From assembly GCF_029626105.1 (NCBI RefSeq), contig NZ_JARUBH010000009.1, positions 4,402,001 through 4,466,000 on the forward strand: a stretch of 64,000 nucleotides of DNA, read 5' to 3'. Made by a program: the position numbers and the translations under genes. The notes beneath the pieces were generated by a model, which did not search any database, was not told where the DNA came from, and worked only from the letters and a program-made list of their open reading frames with translations. This stretch comes from Solwaraspora sp. WMMD792 (GTDB taxonomy: Bacteria; Actinomycetota; Actinomycetes; Mycobacteriales; Micromonosporaceae). Each line of letters opens with the position of its first letter. Position 1 is the stretch's first letter. Below, piece after piece: positions 8,416-18,000 of the stretch.

Positions 8416-9330
8416 GTGGCAGTCGACGGAGACGATGCCGGCGCGGCCGTGGCTCGTCAGCGCCTGGCGCTGATGCTGCAGAACCTGCGCAAACAGGCAC
8501 GGAACAAGGACGGGACCCCGATCACGATCGAGCAGGCCGCGCAGCACATGGAGCGCGCCCGTCCCACCGCCCACCGGATCATCAACGGCCTGCCCGGCGT
8601 ACGGGTCAAGGACCACGACGTGAAGTCCCTGGCCGAGTTGTTCGGCGCGGACGATGAGACCACGGCAACGATGCTGGCGTTGGCAGCAGCCACCAGGGTC
8701 AAGGGCTGGTTCTCACGATTCCGCGACGTGCTCCCACCCGGCTTCGACATGTACATCGGCCTGGAGGCCGCAGCTCAATCGGTATGGGCCTACGAGGGCG
8801 AGCGCGTCCACGGACTCCTGCAGACCGAGGAATACGCGCGGGAGATCCTTCGGATCTCGGCTTCCGACGGCCCGAAAGCCGCAGATGCCGAGTTCGAGCG
8901 TCGCGTCGCTGTCAGGATGCGCCGGCAGGAGATCCTGACAAGATCAGACAATCCCGTCGACTTCACCGTCGTGCTCGGCGAGGCCGTGCTGCACCGCACC
9001 ATCGGTGGACCAGCTGTGATGGCCCGCCAACTGCAGCAGATCAATGAGCGGGGTGCCCTGTCGAACGTCTCCGTCCGGGTCGTGCCGTTCAGCCTCGGTG
9101 CGCACTACGGCATCGACACGGGGCCGTTCGCGGTCATAACGTTCCCGGAGCAAGGCGGGCCGGCAACGGCCTACATGGACAACTTCACCGGCCACCTCCT
9201 GACCCATAAACCATCCGACATCGTCCGATTCGAGGCCGCCGCGGCAGCCATCAACCGCTCCGCCTTGAACGAAACCGCATCCAGGAACCTGATCAACCAG
9301 AGAGCGAAGGAGCTATCCAGTGCCCAGTAG
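8416..9330 (+). CDS. XRE-family transcriptional regulator with DUF5753 domain
   Basis: 304 residues, starting at GTG 8416 with a GGGAGGGAGGG ribosome site. A Cro/CI-type helix-turn-helix occupies residues about 10-60 (IEQAAQHMERARPTAHRIINGLPG). DUF5753 fills about 100-290, with the family's YEGERVHGLLQTEEYAR and the C-terminal GPFAVITFPE. These are WhiJ-like regulators of actinomycetes, often forming a functional pair with a small acidic DUF397 protein that modulates DNA binding. Here the DUF397 gene overlaps the 3' end by 11 bases. The third member of classic whiJ loci, an AbaA-OrfA/RsbW-like ATPase, is not present next to it. Confidence 0.92.
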   Translation: MAVDGDDAGAAVARQRLALMLQNLRKQARNKDGTPITIEQAAQHMERARPTAHRIINGLPGVRVKDHDVKSLAELFGADDETTATMLALAAATRVKGWFSRFRDVLPPGFDMYIGLEAAAQSVWAYEGERVHGLLQTEEYAREILRISASDGPKAADAEFERRVAVRMRRQEILTRSDNPVDFTVVLGEAVLHRTIGGPAVMARQLQQINERGALSNVSVRVVPFSLGAHYGIDTGPFAVITFPEQGGPATAYMDNFTGHLLTHKPSDIVRFEAAAAAINRSALNETASRNLINQRAKELSSAQ

Positions 9331-9541
9331 TCGTGACGCGCTCTCCCCAGAGGTCCTGGCCACAGCGAAGTACCGCAAGTCAACGCGTTCGGACAGCACA
9401 GGTTCGTGCGTCGAGGTCGCCACCAACGTCCCCGCCACAGTCCTCGTACGCGACAGCAAAGACCCCGCCGGCCCGGCACTCACCTTCTCCCCCGCCGGCT
9501 GGACGTCCTTCCTCTCCACCCTCACCCCCGACACCCACTGA
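9320..9541 (+). CDS. DUF397 small protein
   Basis: 73 residues. GTG 9320 lies inside the end of the XRE gene (11-base overlap), so translation is coupled. The DUF397 pattern is clear: KYRKSTRSDSTGSCVEVA, then VLVRDSKDPAGPALTFSPAGWTSFL. Known relatives (including BldB-like proteins and AbaA-type partners) work with the adjacent XRE-DUF5753 protein, probably by binding it. It has no enzymatic motif. It is cytoplasmic. Confidence 0.9.
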   Translation: MPSSRDALSPEVLATAKYRKSTRSDSTGSCVEVATNVPATVLVRDSKDPAGPALTFSPAGWTSFLSTLTPDTH

Positions 9542-9552
9542 CCGACTAGCAC

Positions 9553-9792
9553 GTGGGTCCGAGCGTCACCGCCGAGCAGCTTGCCGAGGCCCTACCCGCC
9601 AAGCTGCTCCGCGCACACCGGGTCCAGATCCTCGATCGCCGAGCCGACGACCGTCCAGCTCGCAAGCGTCATCCATGAGCGGCTGGCCACGGATAGCAGG
9701 CTACCGAACTACCGCCGCATGCCTTCACCGATATCCGGCGGGACCCGCAGGCTGCTCTGTTCGTCTCGGTGCGCGAGTCAGACGTCCGGTAG
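9553..9792 (+). other. Possible decayed ORF between DUF397 and arginase genes
   Basis: A 41-codon frame from GTG 9553 (TAEQLAEALPAKLLRAHRVQ) ends at 9678. A second frame then reads LASVIHERLATDSRLP, and a third reads PHAFTDIRRDPQAALFVSVR before a stop at 9790-9792. Each piece has protein-like composition, and they join end to end in different frames, as expected of a gene with two frameshifts. I cannot name the ancestor. It may be chance in GC-rich DNA. Confidence 0.25.
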
Positions 9793-9808
9793 GCAGCCGC
9801 GTCTCAGC

Positions 9809-10990
9809 TCAGGTGTCAGTGGCGGGCGGCGCCGGCGGTTGTTGCGCTAACGGCCCGGGAGATTCAGCATCAGGTGGTCGCGGAGACGGCGTCTGCCGCC
9901 GTAGCCGTCCGGGCTTGGCCGCCCCACCATTTGGTGCGCTCCGATCCGCAACCGTCAAGGTCACCGCTGGAGGCGGCACCGCCGGCCGCAGCCCGGCAAC
10001 CGCCGGTGCCTCCTGATCGGCAGGGGCGGCAACAGTCGAATCGGCTGCCGGTGACGGTGCCTCCTCAACCGGAACGCGGTCGGCGTGCACCGGTCGCAGC
10101 CCGGCCACCAGGGTCGAGACGATGTCGGCGGCGTAGCTGCCGTCCGGGTCGTAGTCGGGGTCGAACACGGTCAATTCGACGCCGAGGCAGTGCGGGGTGT
10201 CGACCAGGTCCGCGAGCAGCAGCTCCAGCTCGGCGAAGGCGATGCCGCCCGGGTCCGGCGCGTCGACCGCCGGCATCACCGCAGGGTCGAGCACGTCCAC
10301 ATCGACATGCACCCAGTAGCCGGCGCAGTCGGCCAGCTGGTCACGGGCCCACTGGGCGCTGCGCGCCGCCCCCTCCGCACGCAGCTCGGGCACCGGTCGG
10401 GTGACGATCCCGGCCGCCTGCAGATCCAGCCGGTACTCGTCCTGGGCCCGGATGCCGAGCACCACGACGTCGATGTCACGGAAGTACGGCCGGCGGCCCT
10501 CGATCCCCGCCAGGTCCGGCTGGCCCCGGCCGGTGACCAGGGCCAGCCCTTCGCCGGCTGCCGCACCGACGTACGAGGCGTTGCCGGGATGCCGGAAGTC
10601 GGAGTGCCCGTCGACGTAGACCAGGCCGATCCGCCCACCGACCGCCTCGCCGAGCCGGTGCATGGCGAGCGCCCCGCCGAGCAGGATCGAGCAGTCACCG
10701 CCCAGCACCACCGGGAACTCTCCGGCGTCGATGACGGCACCGATCCGCCCGGCGAGGGCGATCGTGTACGCCGAGATCGACCCGGCGTGGCAGACCCCGT
10801 CTCCGGGTCGCCAGTCCGCCGGGTCGTACCGGGGCGGGGTCAGGCACCCGGCGTCGCGGGCGCCGAGCCGACCCACCAGCTGATGGTCCCGCAGTGCGCC
10901 GGGCGCTTTCGCGCAGCCCGGCACCGACGTCCCGGTCGGCGGTCGCAGACCGAGGTTCGACGGTGCGTCCAGTACGGCGATCCGGCGCAT
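9809..10990 (-). CDS. Arginase/agmatinase-family (ureohydrolase) enzyme
   Basis: 393 residues; a cytoplasmic binuclear-manganese hydrolase acting on a guanidino or formimino substrate that cannot be specified. Metal motifs are GGDCS (97-101), DGHSD (127-131) and DVDVLDP (230-236). The usual first metal-binding His of GGDHS is Cys100 here, a change that may tune metal affinity. Residues 1-305 are the catalytic fold. About 88 Pro/Ala-rich residues follow, probably disordered and unusual for the family. It lies 9 bases downstream of the thioredoxin-TPR gene and ends the leftward run from the ABC ATPase. Confidence 0.85.
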   Translation of the reverse strand: MRRIAVLDAPSNLGLRPPTGTSVPGCAKAPGALRDHQLVGRLGARDAGCLTPPRYDPADWRPGDGVCHAGSISAYTIALAGRIGAVIDAGEFPVVLGGDCSILLGGALAMHRLGEAVGGRIGLVYVDGHSDFRHPGNASYVGAAAGEGLALVTGRGQPDLAGIEGRRPYFRDIDVVVLGIRAQDEYRLDLQAAGIVTRPVPELRAEGAARSAQWARDQLADCAGYWVHVDVDVLDPAVMPAVDAPDPGGIAFAELELLLADLVDTPHCLGVELTVFDPDYDPDGSYAADIVSTLVAGLRPVHADRVPVEEAPSPAADSTVAAPADQEAPAVAGLRPAVPPPAVTLTVADRSAPNGGAAKPGRLRRQTPSPRPPDAESPGPLAQQPPAPPATDT

Positions 10991-10999
10991 CGGCGGGGC

Positions 11000-11920
11000 T
11001 CAGAACAGTGCGCTGGCCAGCGCCCGGCGGGCCCTGGTCACCGCCGGGTCGTCCGGACCGGCCATGGTGAACAGCGACACCAGGTGTTTGCGGACGGTCT
11101 CCCGGTCGTCACCGGCGCTGCGCCGGACCAGGTCGATCAACCGCTGGTACGCCTGCTCCGCCTGACCGCCGAGCACCTCCACGTCGGCGGCGAGCAGTTG
11201 AGCCGGTACGTCGTCCGGTGCCGACGCCGCCGCGTCGAGCGCAGCTGCCGGCTGCACCCCCTGCACCCGGCGGGCCAGGGCGACCTGGGCCAGCCCGGCC
11301 TCGGCGGCGGTGTCCGCCGGCGCCTCGTTGAGGATCTTCCGGTAGGCCTGCTCCGCGGCGTCCAGGTCGCCCATCATCAGCGCCTCGTCGGCGGCGTTGA
11401 GCAGCGGATTCTCCGGCTCCTCGACGGTGACGCCGCCAGCCTTGAGCACAGCGCCGATCCACTGCCGCAGCTGGGCCTCCGGCACCACTCCGGCGAACGC
11501 GTCAACCGGCTGGCCGCCGACGACGGCGTACACCATGGGAATGCTCTGCACCCGGAACATCTGCGCCAGGCGCTGGTTGCTGTCCACGTCGATCTTGGCC
11601 AGCGTCCAGGCGCCACCGCCCTCGGCCGCGAGTCGCTCCAGCAGCGGCGACAGTTGCTTGCAGGGCTCGCACCACTCGGCCCAGAAGTCGATGACCACCG
11701 GTGTGGTCATCGACCGTTCGAGAACCTCGGTCTGGAAGGTCGCCTCGGTGACGTCGATGACAGCACCGGCTGCCGCCGGTGCGCCGGCCGCCGGGCCGCC
11801 ACCGGCCCGGGTCGGGGTCCCGTCCGGCCGGTTCCCGCCGGCCGGCGCTGCGCTGCGCAGCGAGCTGAGGTCTACCGCGCCGCGAGTGAAAATCGACGGG
11901 GTGGTACGTGGGTCGCTCAT
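11000..11920 (-). CDS. Thioredoxin-TPR protein (YbbN/CnoX-like)
   Basis: 306 residues. An N-terminal Pro/Gly/Ala-rich extension (1-52) precedes a thioredoxin fold with active site WCEPC at 83-87 (Glu in place of the usual Gly), then TPR-like helices (about 165-300). This is the architecture of YbbN/CnoX proteins, chaperone-like holdases that also make mixed disulfides with clients. ATG 11920 is 6 bases from the permease stop. Ribosome site is weak, so coupling to the permease is likely. A thioredoxin gene near icmA is also, as I recall, seen in Streptomyces coelicolor. Confidence 0.88.
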   Translation of the reverse strand: MSDPRTTPSIFTRGAVDLSSLRSAAPAGGNRPDGTPTRAGGGPAAGAPAAAGAVIDVTEATFQTEVLERSMTTPVVIDFWAEWCEPCKQLSPLLERLAAEGGGAWTLAKIDVDSNQRLAQMFRVQSIPMVYAVVGGQPVDAFAGVVPEAQLRQWIGAVLKAGGVTVEEPENPLLNAADEALMMGDLDAAEQAYRKILNEAPADTAAEAGLAQVALARRVQGVQPAAALDAAASAPDDVPAQLLAADVEVLGGQAEQAYQRLIDLVRRSAGDDRETVRKHLVSLFTMAGPDDPAVTRARRALASALF

Positions 11921-11926
11921 GGTTAC

Positions 11927-14900
11927 CTAGTCTCGCACGCGCAGGGCGCGTCCCAACGCCAGCGCCACCGCCCCGAACAGCAGCATGACGCCGATCACGG
12001 GGAGCAGCACGGCGACCGGCCGGGGCCAGCGCACCGGGGCCAGCGGGACCGCCTCCTCGACGGCGACCGGCAGGTAGCTGCCGCTCAGCCACCAGGCGAG
12101 CAGCGCACCGGCGAGCCCGGTCGCCGCGGCCAGCAGCACTGCGGGCAGACCGCTCCAGCGCAGCGAGCCGGCCGCCGACCGGGACGGCAGTCCCTGGGTC
12201 CGCAACGCGGTCAGGTCCTCGGCACGACGGCGCCGTTCGACCATGGCCAGCAGCACCATCCCGGAGCCGGCGAGGATCACCGCCAGGGCGGCGGCGAGCA
12301 GGTGGAACCAGATCGCCAGGGCCGGTGCCTGCCGGTCCAACCCGGCCCGGATCTGCTCCGGGGTGAACTCGCCGGTAACGGTGAGCCCGGCCGCGTCCAA
12401 CTGCTCGGCGATGTCCGCCGGTGCCCGCGGACCGAGCCAGACCTGGGCCGTTTCGAGCCCGGTCTTCTCGGGCACCGCCCGTACGGCGTACTCCATGTCG
12501 ACCAGGAAGCCCTGGTCGCCCAACGCCGGCAGCGCCGGGACCGGGTCGACCTCGGACGTCAGCTGCGCACCGGTGGGCAGCAGCGCCGTGGTCGGGTTCA
12601 GCCCGGGCGGCCGGTCGTCGGCCAGGGCGGTCACCGCGGGCAGCGGGTACGGCGTGTCGGCCGGCAGCGCCCACGGGTCGGGGGCGGCCCCACCGGCGAG
12701 CAGTCGCAGCCCGTCCGGCCCGGCCTCGGACGGGCCACCGGACGGATCACGCCAGCGCTGCTCGTCGGTGAGCTCCGCCGGCCCGAGTAGCCGCTCCCCG
12801 TTGACGGAGAGGTCGGTGAGGGTCACCTCACGGACCCGTGGATCGGTCTCGGTGTCCGGGTCGACCGCACCGGCGGTGCCCGGTTCGAGCCGGACGGACA
12901 GCCCGGCGAGCTGGCATCCGTCGGCGCACTCGACCGGAATCCGGTAGGTGTGCCGTCCCAGCCGGGCGAACGTGGCCTCGGCCGCCGCGCCGCCCGGCGG
13001 CGACCGCAGGTGGACGGTGAACCGCACATCGTCGGCCGGACCGGTGCTCTGCGGGTCGGGCTGATCCGGATCCGCCGACGGGCCGGGCTGCTCCGGGGCG
13101 GCGTCGACGACGACCAGGTCCACCGAGATCTCCGTCCCGTTGACGGTGATCGGCGCGGTGGCGGCCGGTCGGCGCAGCGCCTCAACGACGTCAGCGGGGC
13201 CGGCCGGGCCGAACTCGGGTCGCCAGCGGGCGGTCGCCGCCAGCGCCGACGTGTCGGCGAGCAGCGCCGGGGCGTCCGCGTCGGTGTCGGCGAAGCCGAC
13301 CGCCATCGCGTACTCGCCGGTCGGGTCGACCGACCGTACGGCCGTCAGCAGCGTGCCGGCGTCGACGGGCAGCAGGGTCAGCACCCGGTCCGCGCCGCTG
13401 CGCACCTCGGCCAGCGCCGCCCGTGATTGGCGGGCCACGTCGAACGCGCTGGCCGCGTAGCCGGTCAGCACCACGGTGACGGTGAGCAGGGTGAACAGCC
13501 GTTGGCTGGCCGGCTGCCGGGCCAGGTGCAGCAGCCCCAGCGCCGGGCCGAGCCGGCCCCGACGCAGCGCGACCGCGCCGAGCCGGCCGGTCAGCGGCGC
13601 CACCACCCGCGCCGCCAGCAACGCCACCGTGACCCCGATCAACGCCGGCACCAGCAGCGACACGCCGATCAGCTGGCTGTCGAACAGCCGCAGCTGCACC
13701 ACGGCGACCACGGTCAGGGCCACCATCACCGTCTCCGCCAGCAACGAGGTCCAGAGACGGGACCGGGCCGGCACCCGGCGCAGCAGCTCGACGACCGGGC
13801 TGGCCAGCTCCCGGCGCTGGGCGGCCAGCACGGCGAGGAGCGCACCGACGAACGTGGCGCAGCCGGCCAGCACCGTCGCGCCCGAGGTGACCGGGGCGAA
13901 CCGGCCCTCCTCCAGGCGCAGGCCGGCGAGCAGCCCGACGGCGACCGAGCCGAGCAGGTAGCCGACCGGCGCGCCGAGGGCGATGGCGGCCGCTGGCTCA
14001 CCGGCGGCCAGCGTCCACCGGGTCCGCCGGGGGATCCCGCGCAGCGCGATCAGGCCCAGCTCGGTACGGCGGGCCACGGTACCGGCGGCGACCGCGACGA
14101 AGACGACGAACAGGCAGAGGATCACCAGCGGGACGGCCGCGACCGGCACCACCTGCCGGGTCAGCGCCTGGGCCGACGAGATCCGCTCCAGCAGCGGTCC
14201 GACGTCGTCGGACAAGTAGACGTACCCGGCGCCGTCGGCGCGAACCTGCTCGGCGAGCCGGGCCAACTGCTCGCTGAGGCCCGCCAGCCGGTCCGGTCCC
14301 AACGCGTCGGCCTCGGCCAGCGCGTCCACACCCCGGTAGTCGCTGCGCCGGTCCATGGCGTCGACAACGTACCGGCTGGTGAATACCGGTTCGCGGTAGG
14401 CGTCCAGGGCGCCGGGTACGAAGTACGGCGTCCGGCCCCAGTAGAGCGCGTCCGGGTCCACCGGTTCGTAGACACCCACGACGGTGATTTCGGCCGGCGC
14501 CCCGCCCGGGCGGTAGATGCGCTGCGGCGGGACGTACTCGGCCCAGGTGATGGTGACCGGGGTGCCCAGGGCCAGGTCCAGTCGCCGGGCCGTGTCCGCC
14601 CCGATCACGACTTCGTTCGGCGACATCAGACAACGCCCGGCGACCATCCGCAGGTTGGCGCAGACGTCCTCGCGGAAGACCAGGTAGGAGATGTCGGTGG
14701 CGACGGGTTCCAGCCCGAGCATCGGCATCTGTACGGTGTAGACGGTGCGGAAGCCGGGCAGGTCGAGCACGGCGCCGGTGACCGCCAGGAGGCCGGCTTC
14801 CTCCCCGGGTAACACGTCGGGGATGGACAGGCTGACCGTGCGGTCGCCGCGGTCGGCCGCGTCGAGCTCCGCCGCCACGACGGCCCGGTCGGCGGCGGCC

Positions 14901-15010
14901 AGGTACGCCGGGCCGGTCACCGCGGCGGCGGTGGCGAACGCGCTCAGCAGGAAGACGACCAGCGCCTGCCCGCGCCGGGCGGCGAGCATCGACAGCAGCA
15001 GCGGGATCAT
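11927..15010 (-). CDS. ABC transporter permease, FtsX-like (second of pair)
   Basis: 1027 residues. ATG 15010 overlaps the stop of the upstream permease (ATGA). The layout is an N-terminal membrane span (RRGQALVVFLLSAFATAAAV), a large extracellular domain, three FtsX-type spans around 330-480, a second extracellular domain, and a last FtsX block near 900-1020 (IWFHLLAAALAVILAGSGMV). This doubled FtsX/MacB-like topology is typical of actinomycete permeases that do not pump small solutes but transmit force to, or extract, envelope lipids or proteins. The substrate is unknown. An open frame extends further upstream but would cover the other permease, so I rejected that longer start. Confidence 0.88.
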   Translation of the reverse strand: MIPLLLSMLAARRGQALVVFLLSAFATAAAVTGPAYLAAADRAVVAAELDAADRGDRTVSLSIPDVLPGEEAGLLAVTGAVLDLPGFRTVYTVQMPMLGLEPVATDISYLVFREDVCANLRMVAGRCLMSPNEVVIGADTARRLDLALGTPVTITWAEYVPPQRIYRPGGAPAEITVVGVYEPVDPDALYWGRTPYFVPGALDAYREPVFTSRYVVDAMDRRSDYRGVDALAEADALGPDRLAGLSEQLARLAEQVRADGAGYVYLSDDVGPLLERISSAQALTRQVVPVAAVPLVILCLFVVFVAVAAGTVARRTELGLIALRGIPRRTRWTLAAGEPAAAIALGAPVGYLLGSVAVGLLAGLRLEEGRFAPVTSGATVLAGCATFVGALLAVLAAQRRELASPVVELLRRVPARSRLWTSLLAETVMVALTVVAVVQLRLFDSQLIGVSLLVPALIGVTVALLAARVVAPLTGRLGAVALRRGRLGPALGLLHLARQPASQRLFTLLTVTVVLTGYAASAFDVARQSRAALAEVRSGADRVLTLLPVDAGTLLTAVRSVDPTGEYAMAVGFADTDADAPALLADTSALAATARWRPEFGPAGPADVVEALRRPAATAPITVNGTEISVDLVVVDAAPEQPGPSADPDQPDPQSTGPADDVRFTVHLRSPPGGAAAEATFARLGRHTYRIPVECADGCQLAGLSVRLEPGTAGAVDPDTETDPRVREVTLTDLSVNGERLLGPAELTDEQRWRDPSGGPSEAGPDGLRLLAGGAAPDPWALPADTPYPLPAVTALADDRPPGLNPTTALLPTGAQLTSEVDPVPALPALGDQGFLVDMEYAVRAVPEKTGLETAQVWLGPRAPADIAEQLDAAGLTVTGEFTPEQIRAGLDRQAPALAIWFHLLAAALAVILAGSGMVLLAMVERRRRAEDLTALRTQGLPSRSAAGSLRWSGLPAVLLAAATGLAGALLAWWLSGSYLPVAVEEAVPLAPVRWPRPVAVLLPVIGVMLLFGAVALALGRALRVRD

Positions 15011-18000
15011 TCGACGTCTCCGTCCCGGTCGCCGGCCGTGGGCGGGTTCGGACCGGCCGGCGGACCGACCCGGGAACCGGCCGGCGGACCGACCCGGGAA
15101 CCGGCCGGCGGACCGACCCGCAAGTCGACGGCCCGGACCAGCCGGGCACCGGCGAACGCGGCCGCCGCACCGAGCACCCCTGCCGCCACGAGCACGCTGA
15201 CCAGCAACGGGACGGCCTGCGGACCGATCCGCAGCGGCAGTGCGGCCCAGTTGTCGACGAAGATCGGCATCGTCTGCCGGATCGGCAGCTGGGCGAGCAC
15301 GGTGGCCACCAGGCCGACGACCACCGCGAGCGTCACGGCGACGGCGTACCCGCCGTAGGCGATCCGGGTGACGGCGCGGGCCGGTAGCCCCTGCGCCCGC
15401 AGAGCGGCCAACTCGGCGGCCCGGTCGTCGCGTTCCACGGCGGCGACCACCGCCAGCGCCCCGGCCGCCAGCAGCAGCCCGATCAGTCCGGCGGCCAGCT
15501 GGAACCGCAGCGCCGATGGCGGACCCTGGCGACCGAGCTGCTCGATCACCGCCGCCCGGGAATCGGTGCTGATGATGGTCAACCCTTCGGCGGCGAGCCG
15601 GTCGGTCAGGTCCCCGGGCGCGTCGGGGGCGAGCCAGACCTGCGGCACGTCGCCGGAACCGGCTCCGTCGGCCAGCCGGTCGGCCCGTTCCAGGTCGACC
15701 AGGTACCCGCGCTGGCGGGCCTGCGGCAACGCGGCGGCCACCGACACGTACCGCACCGGCAGTTCGGCACCGCCGAACACGGCGAGCCGGGGCTCGCCCG
15801 GGACGTCCGGGGCGAGCTCCGGCCCGGAGCGCACCACCGGCACCGGCACCGGCGCGTCGATCGGATGGATCCGGGTGGACCGCTCCCGGTACACCCCGCC
15901 CGGTGGCGGGGTGATGAGGGTGACGCCGTCCGGCCCGGCGCTGATCCGGGGGCCGAGGGCACCACCGGAGACCGCGCCACGCCAGTTTCCGATGTCGCCG
16001 AGGTACGCCGCGTCCAGCCGGGGTGTGGTGGCACCGGCCAGATCGTGCAGGGTGATCGTGAGATCGGGTTCGGCCAGCACCGGTACGCCGTTCCAGGCCG
16101 GTTGGACCAGTTCGAGTGACGCCAGCCGGCAGCCGTCCGGGCCGCATCCGGTCACGGTGGCGGGGTGCTCGGCACGATCGGTGCCGAGCGGGCCGAACAC
16201 CACCTGCACCGGGTCTCCGGCCGGGTCGACCAGGTGCGCGACGACGCTCACCGGCACCTCGTCCGGCCCGGCGGCGGTCAGGACCAGGGGTCCGTCGCCG
16301 ACCCGGACCTCGCTGACCGGCGGGGTGAGCGCGGCGGCGACGTCGGCGGCTGCTTGGCCGTAGCCGGGATGCCAGGCGGCGACCTGGGCGAACCGGGAGG
16401 CGTCGACGGCGAGCACGTACTGGGCCGACCCGGGATTGTTGCCGACCACCGCCATCGCGTACCGGCCGGACGGGTCGGCGGTGCGGACCGCGGCCAGCAG
16501 GTGGGCCCGGCTGCGGGCCTGCACGGTGAGCACCTGGTCGGCACCGGTGGCGTGGGTGGCCCGGACGGCCCGCGCGGAGACCGATTCGGTCCAGCTGCCG
16601 ATCGCGGTGCCGAGCAGTGCCACCCCGACGGTGAGCAGGGCGACCAGCCGCGCGGTCCCCGGCCGGCGGGCCAGGTGCAACGCGGCCAGCGCGGCGGGCA
16701 GCCGACCGGCGCGCAGCAGGGCCGCCGCGGCCCGGCCGGCCACCGGGGTGACCGCCCGGCCGGCGATCAGCGCGATTGCCAGGGCCAGCAACGCCGGGGC
16801 GAGCAGCACCAGAGCACCGGCCTCGTCCGGCTCAGCCGCGCCGACGTACGCCTGGTAGAGCCCGGCCCCGGCGACGGCCACCGCGATCAGGTCGACGACA
16901 TCGGCCCGCCAGCCGCGCTGCCGGGCCGGCACGTGCCGGAGCAGATCCACCACTCCGGCACGGGCGTTGCGCAGGTCGGCGGCGATCGCGGCGACCAGCG
17001 CGCCGGCGACGGCGGTGCCGGTCGCGGCGAGGGCTAGCCGGGCGGCGGAGCCGACCTGCTCCGGGTCCGGGCCGGCACCGGCGAGCAGCCGGGCGGCCGC
17101 CAGGCCGGCGGCGGCACCGAACAGCGCGCCGACGATCATCGGCAGCCCGCTCTGGCCCACCGTGAGCAGCCACACCCGCCACCGGGCACCGCCGCGCAGT
17201 TTGACCAGTCCCAGGTCAGGGCGGCGGTGTTCGGCGGTGTGTCGGACGGCGAAGAACAGGGCGAACCAGGACAGCAGCAGCAGTTGCCCGGCGGCGACGG
17301 CGACACCGAGCTCGACCAGTTGGCGGTGGCGGGCGATCTGGTCCACCAGGATCGCCGCGTCGGTGCGGACCTGCCAACGGCCGACGACGCCACCACCGTC
17401 GGAACGACGGACCTCGGTGGCCAGGTCGACTCCGGCGAGGTAGGCGGCGGCCGGCAGCACCAGGTGGTGGGCGGCGAAGAGGTTGTCCGCCGGTACGGCG
17501 GCCAGCGTGCCGGCGGTGGCGAAGACCGGGTCACCGTTGTCGGCGTCGGTACCGCCGCCGCCGAGGTCGTCGAACGCCCAGTACGGCTCGCCCGGATCGG
17601 TCACCTGGTAGGTCCCGGTGACGGTGAGGAGCACCGGTGCGCTGCGGCTCGCCCGATGGGTGACCTGGTCGCCGACCCCGACGCCGAGCCGTTCGGCGCT
17701 GCGTGCGCTGAGCAACGCCTCGCCGGGGCGCTGCGGGCAGGTGCCGGTGACGGTCAGGTGTTCGCAGACCTGCTCCCGGTGCGTCAGGTTGGCGGCCAGC
17801 GCGGCCTGGCCGCTGGCGACGGTCCCGGTGCTCCACACCGAACTGCTCGCCGCCGAGCCCGGGTAGCCGATCCGCTCGGCGCCGGCGTCCCGGGCCCGGT
17901 CGACCAGGTCGGCGCCGGTGGCGTCGAGTTCGGTGCGGTCTCCGGCGGCCGGGTCGACCTGCTGGTCGGCGGCGACTTCGGCGGCGGTGGCGGCGACCCG

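Noticed and set aside
5049-9800. Complete integrated mobile element
   Set aside because: No integrase, excisionase, replication gene, tRNA target or flanking direct repeat is visible; only accessory-type genes and a remnant.
10085-12790. Long open frame of about 900 codons on the plus strand
   Set aside because: It is antisense to the arginase, thioredoxin and permease genes, is rich in Arg, Gly, His and Val as GC-shadow frames are, and shows no family motif.
15011-16147. Upstream extension of the second permease frame
   Set aside because: It would overlap the first permease gene over more than 1 kb; the extension is Arg/Gly-rich noise, and ATG 15010 with the ATGA overlap explains the gene.
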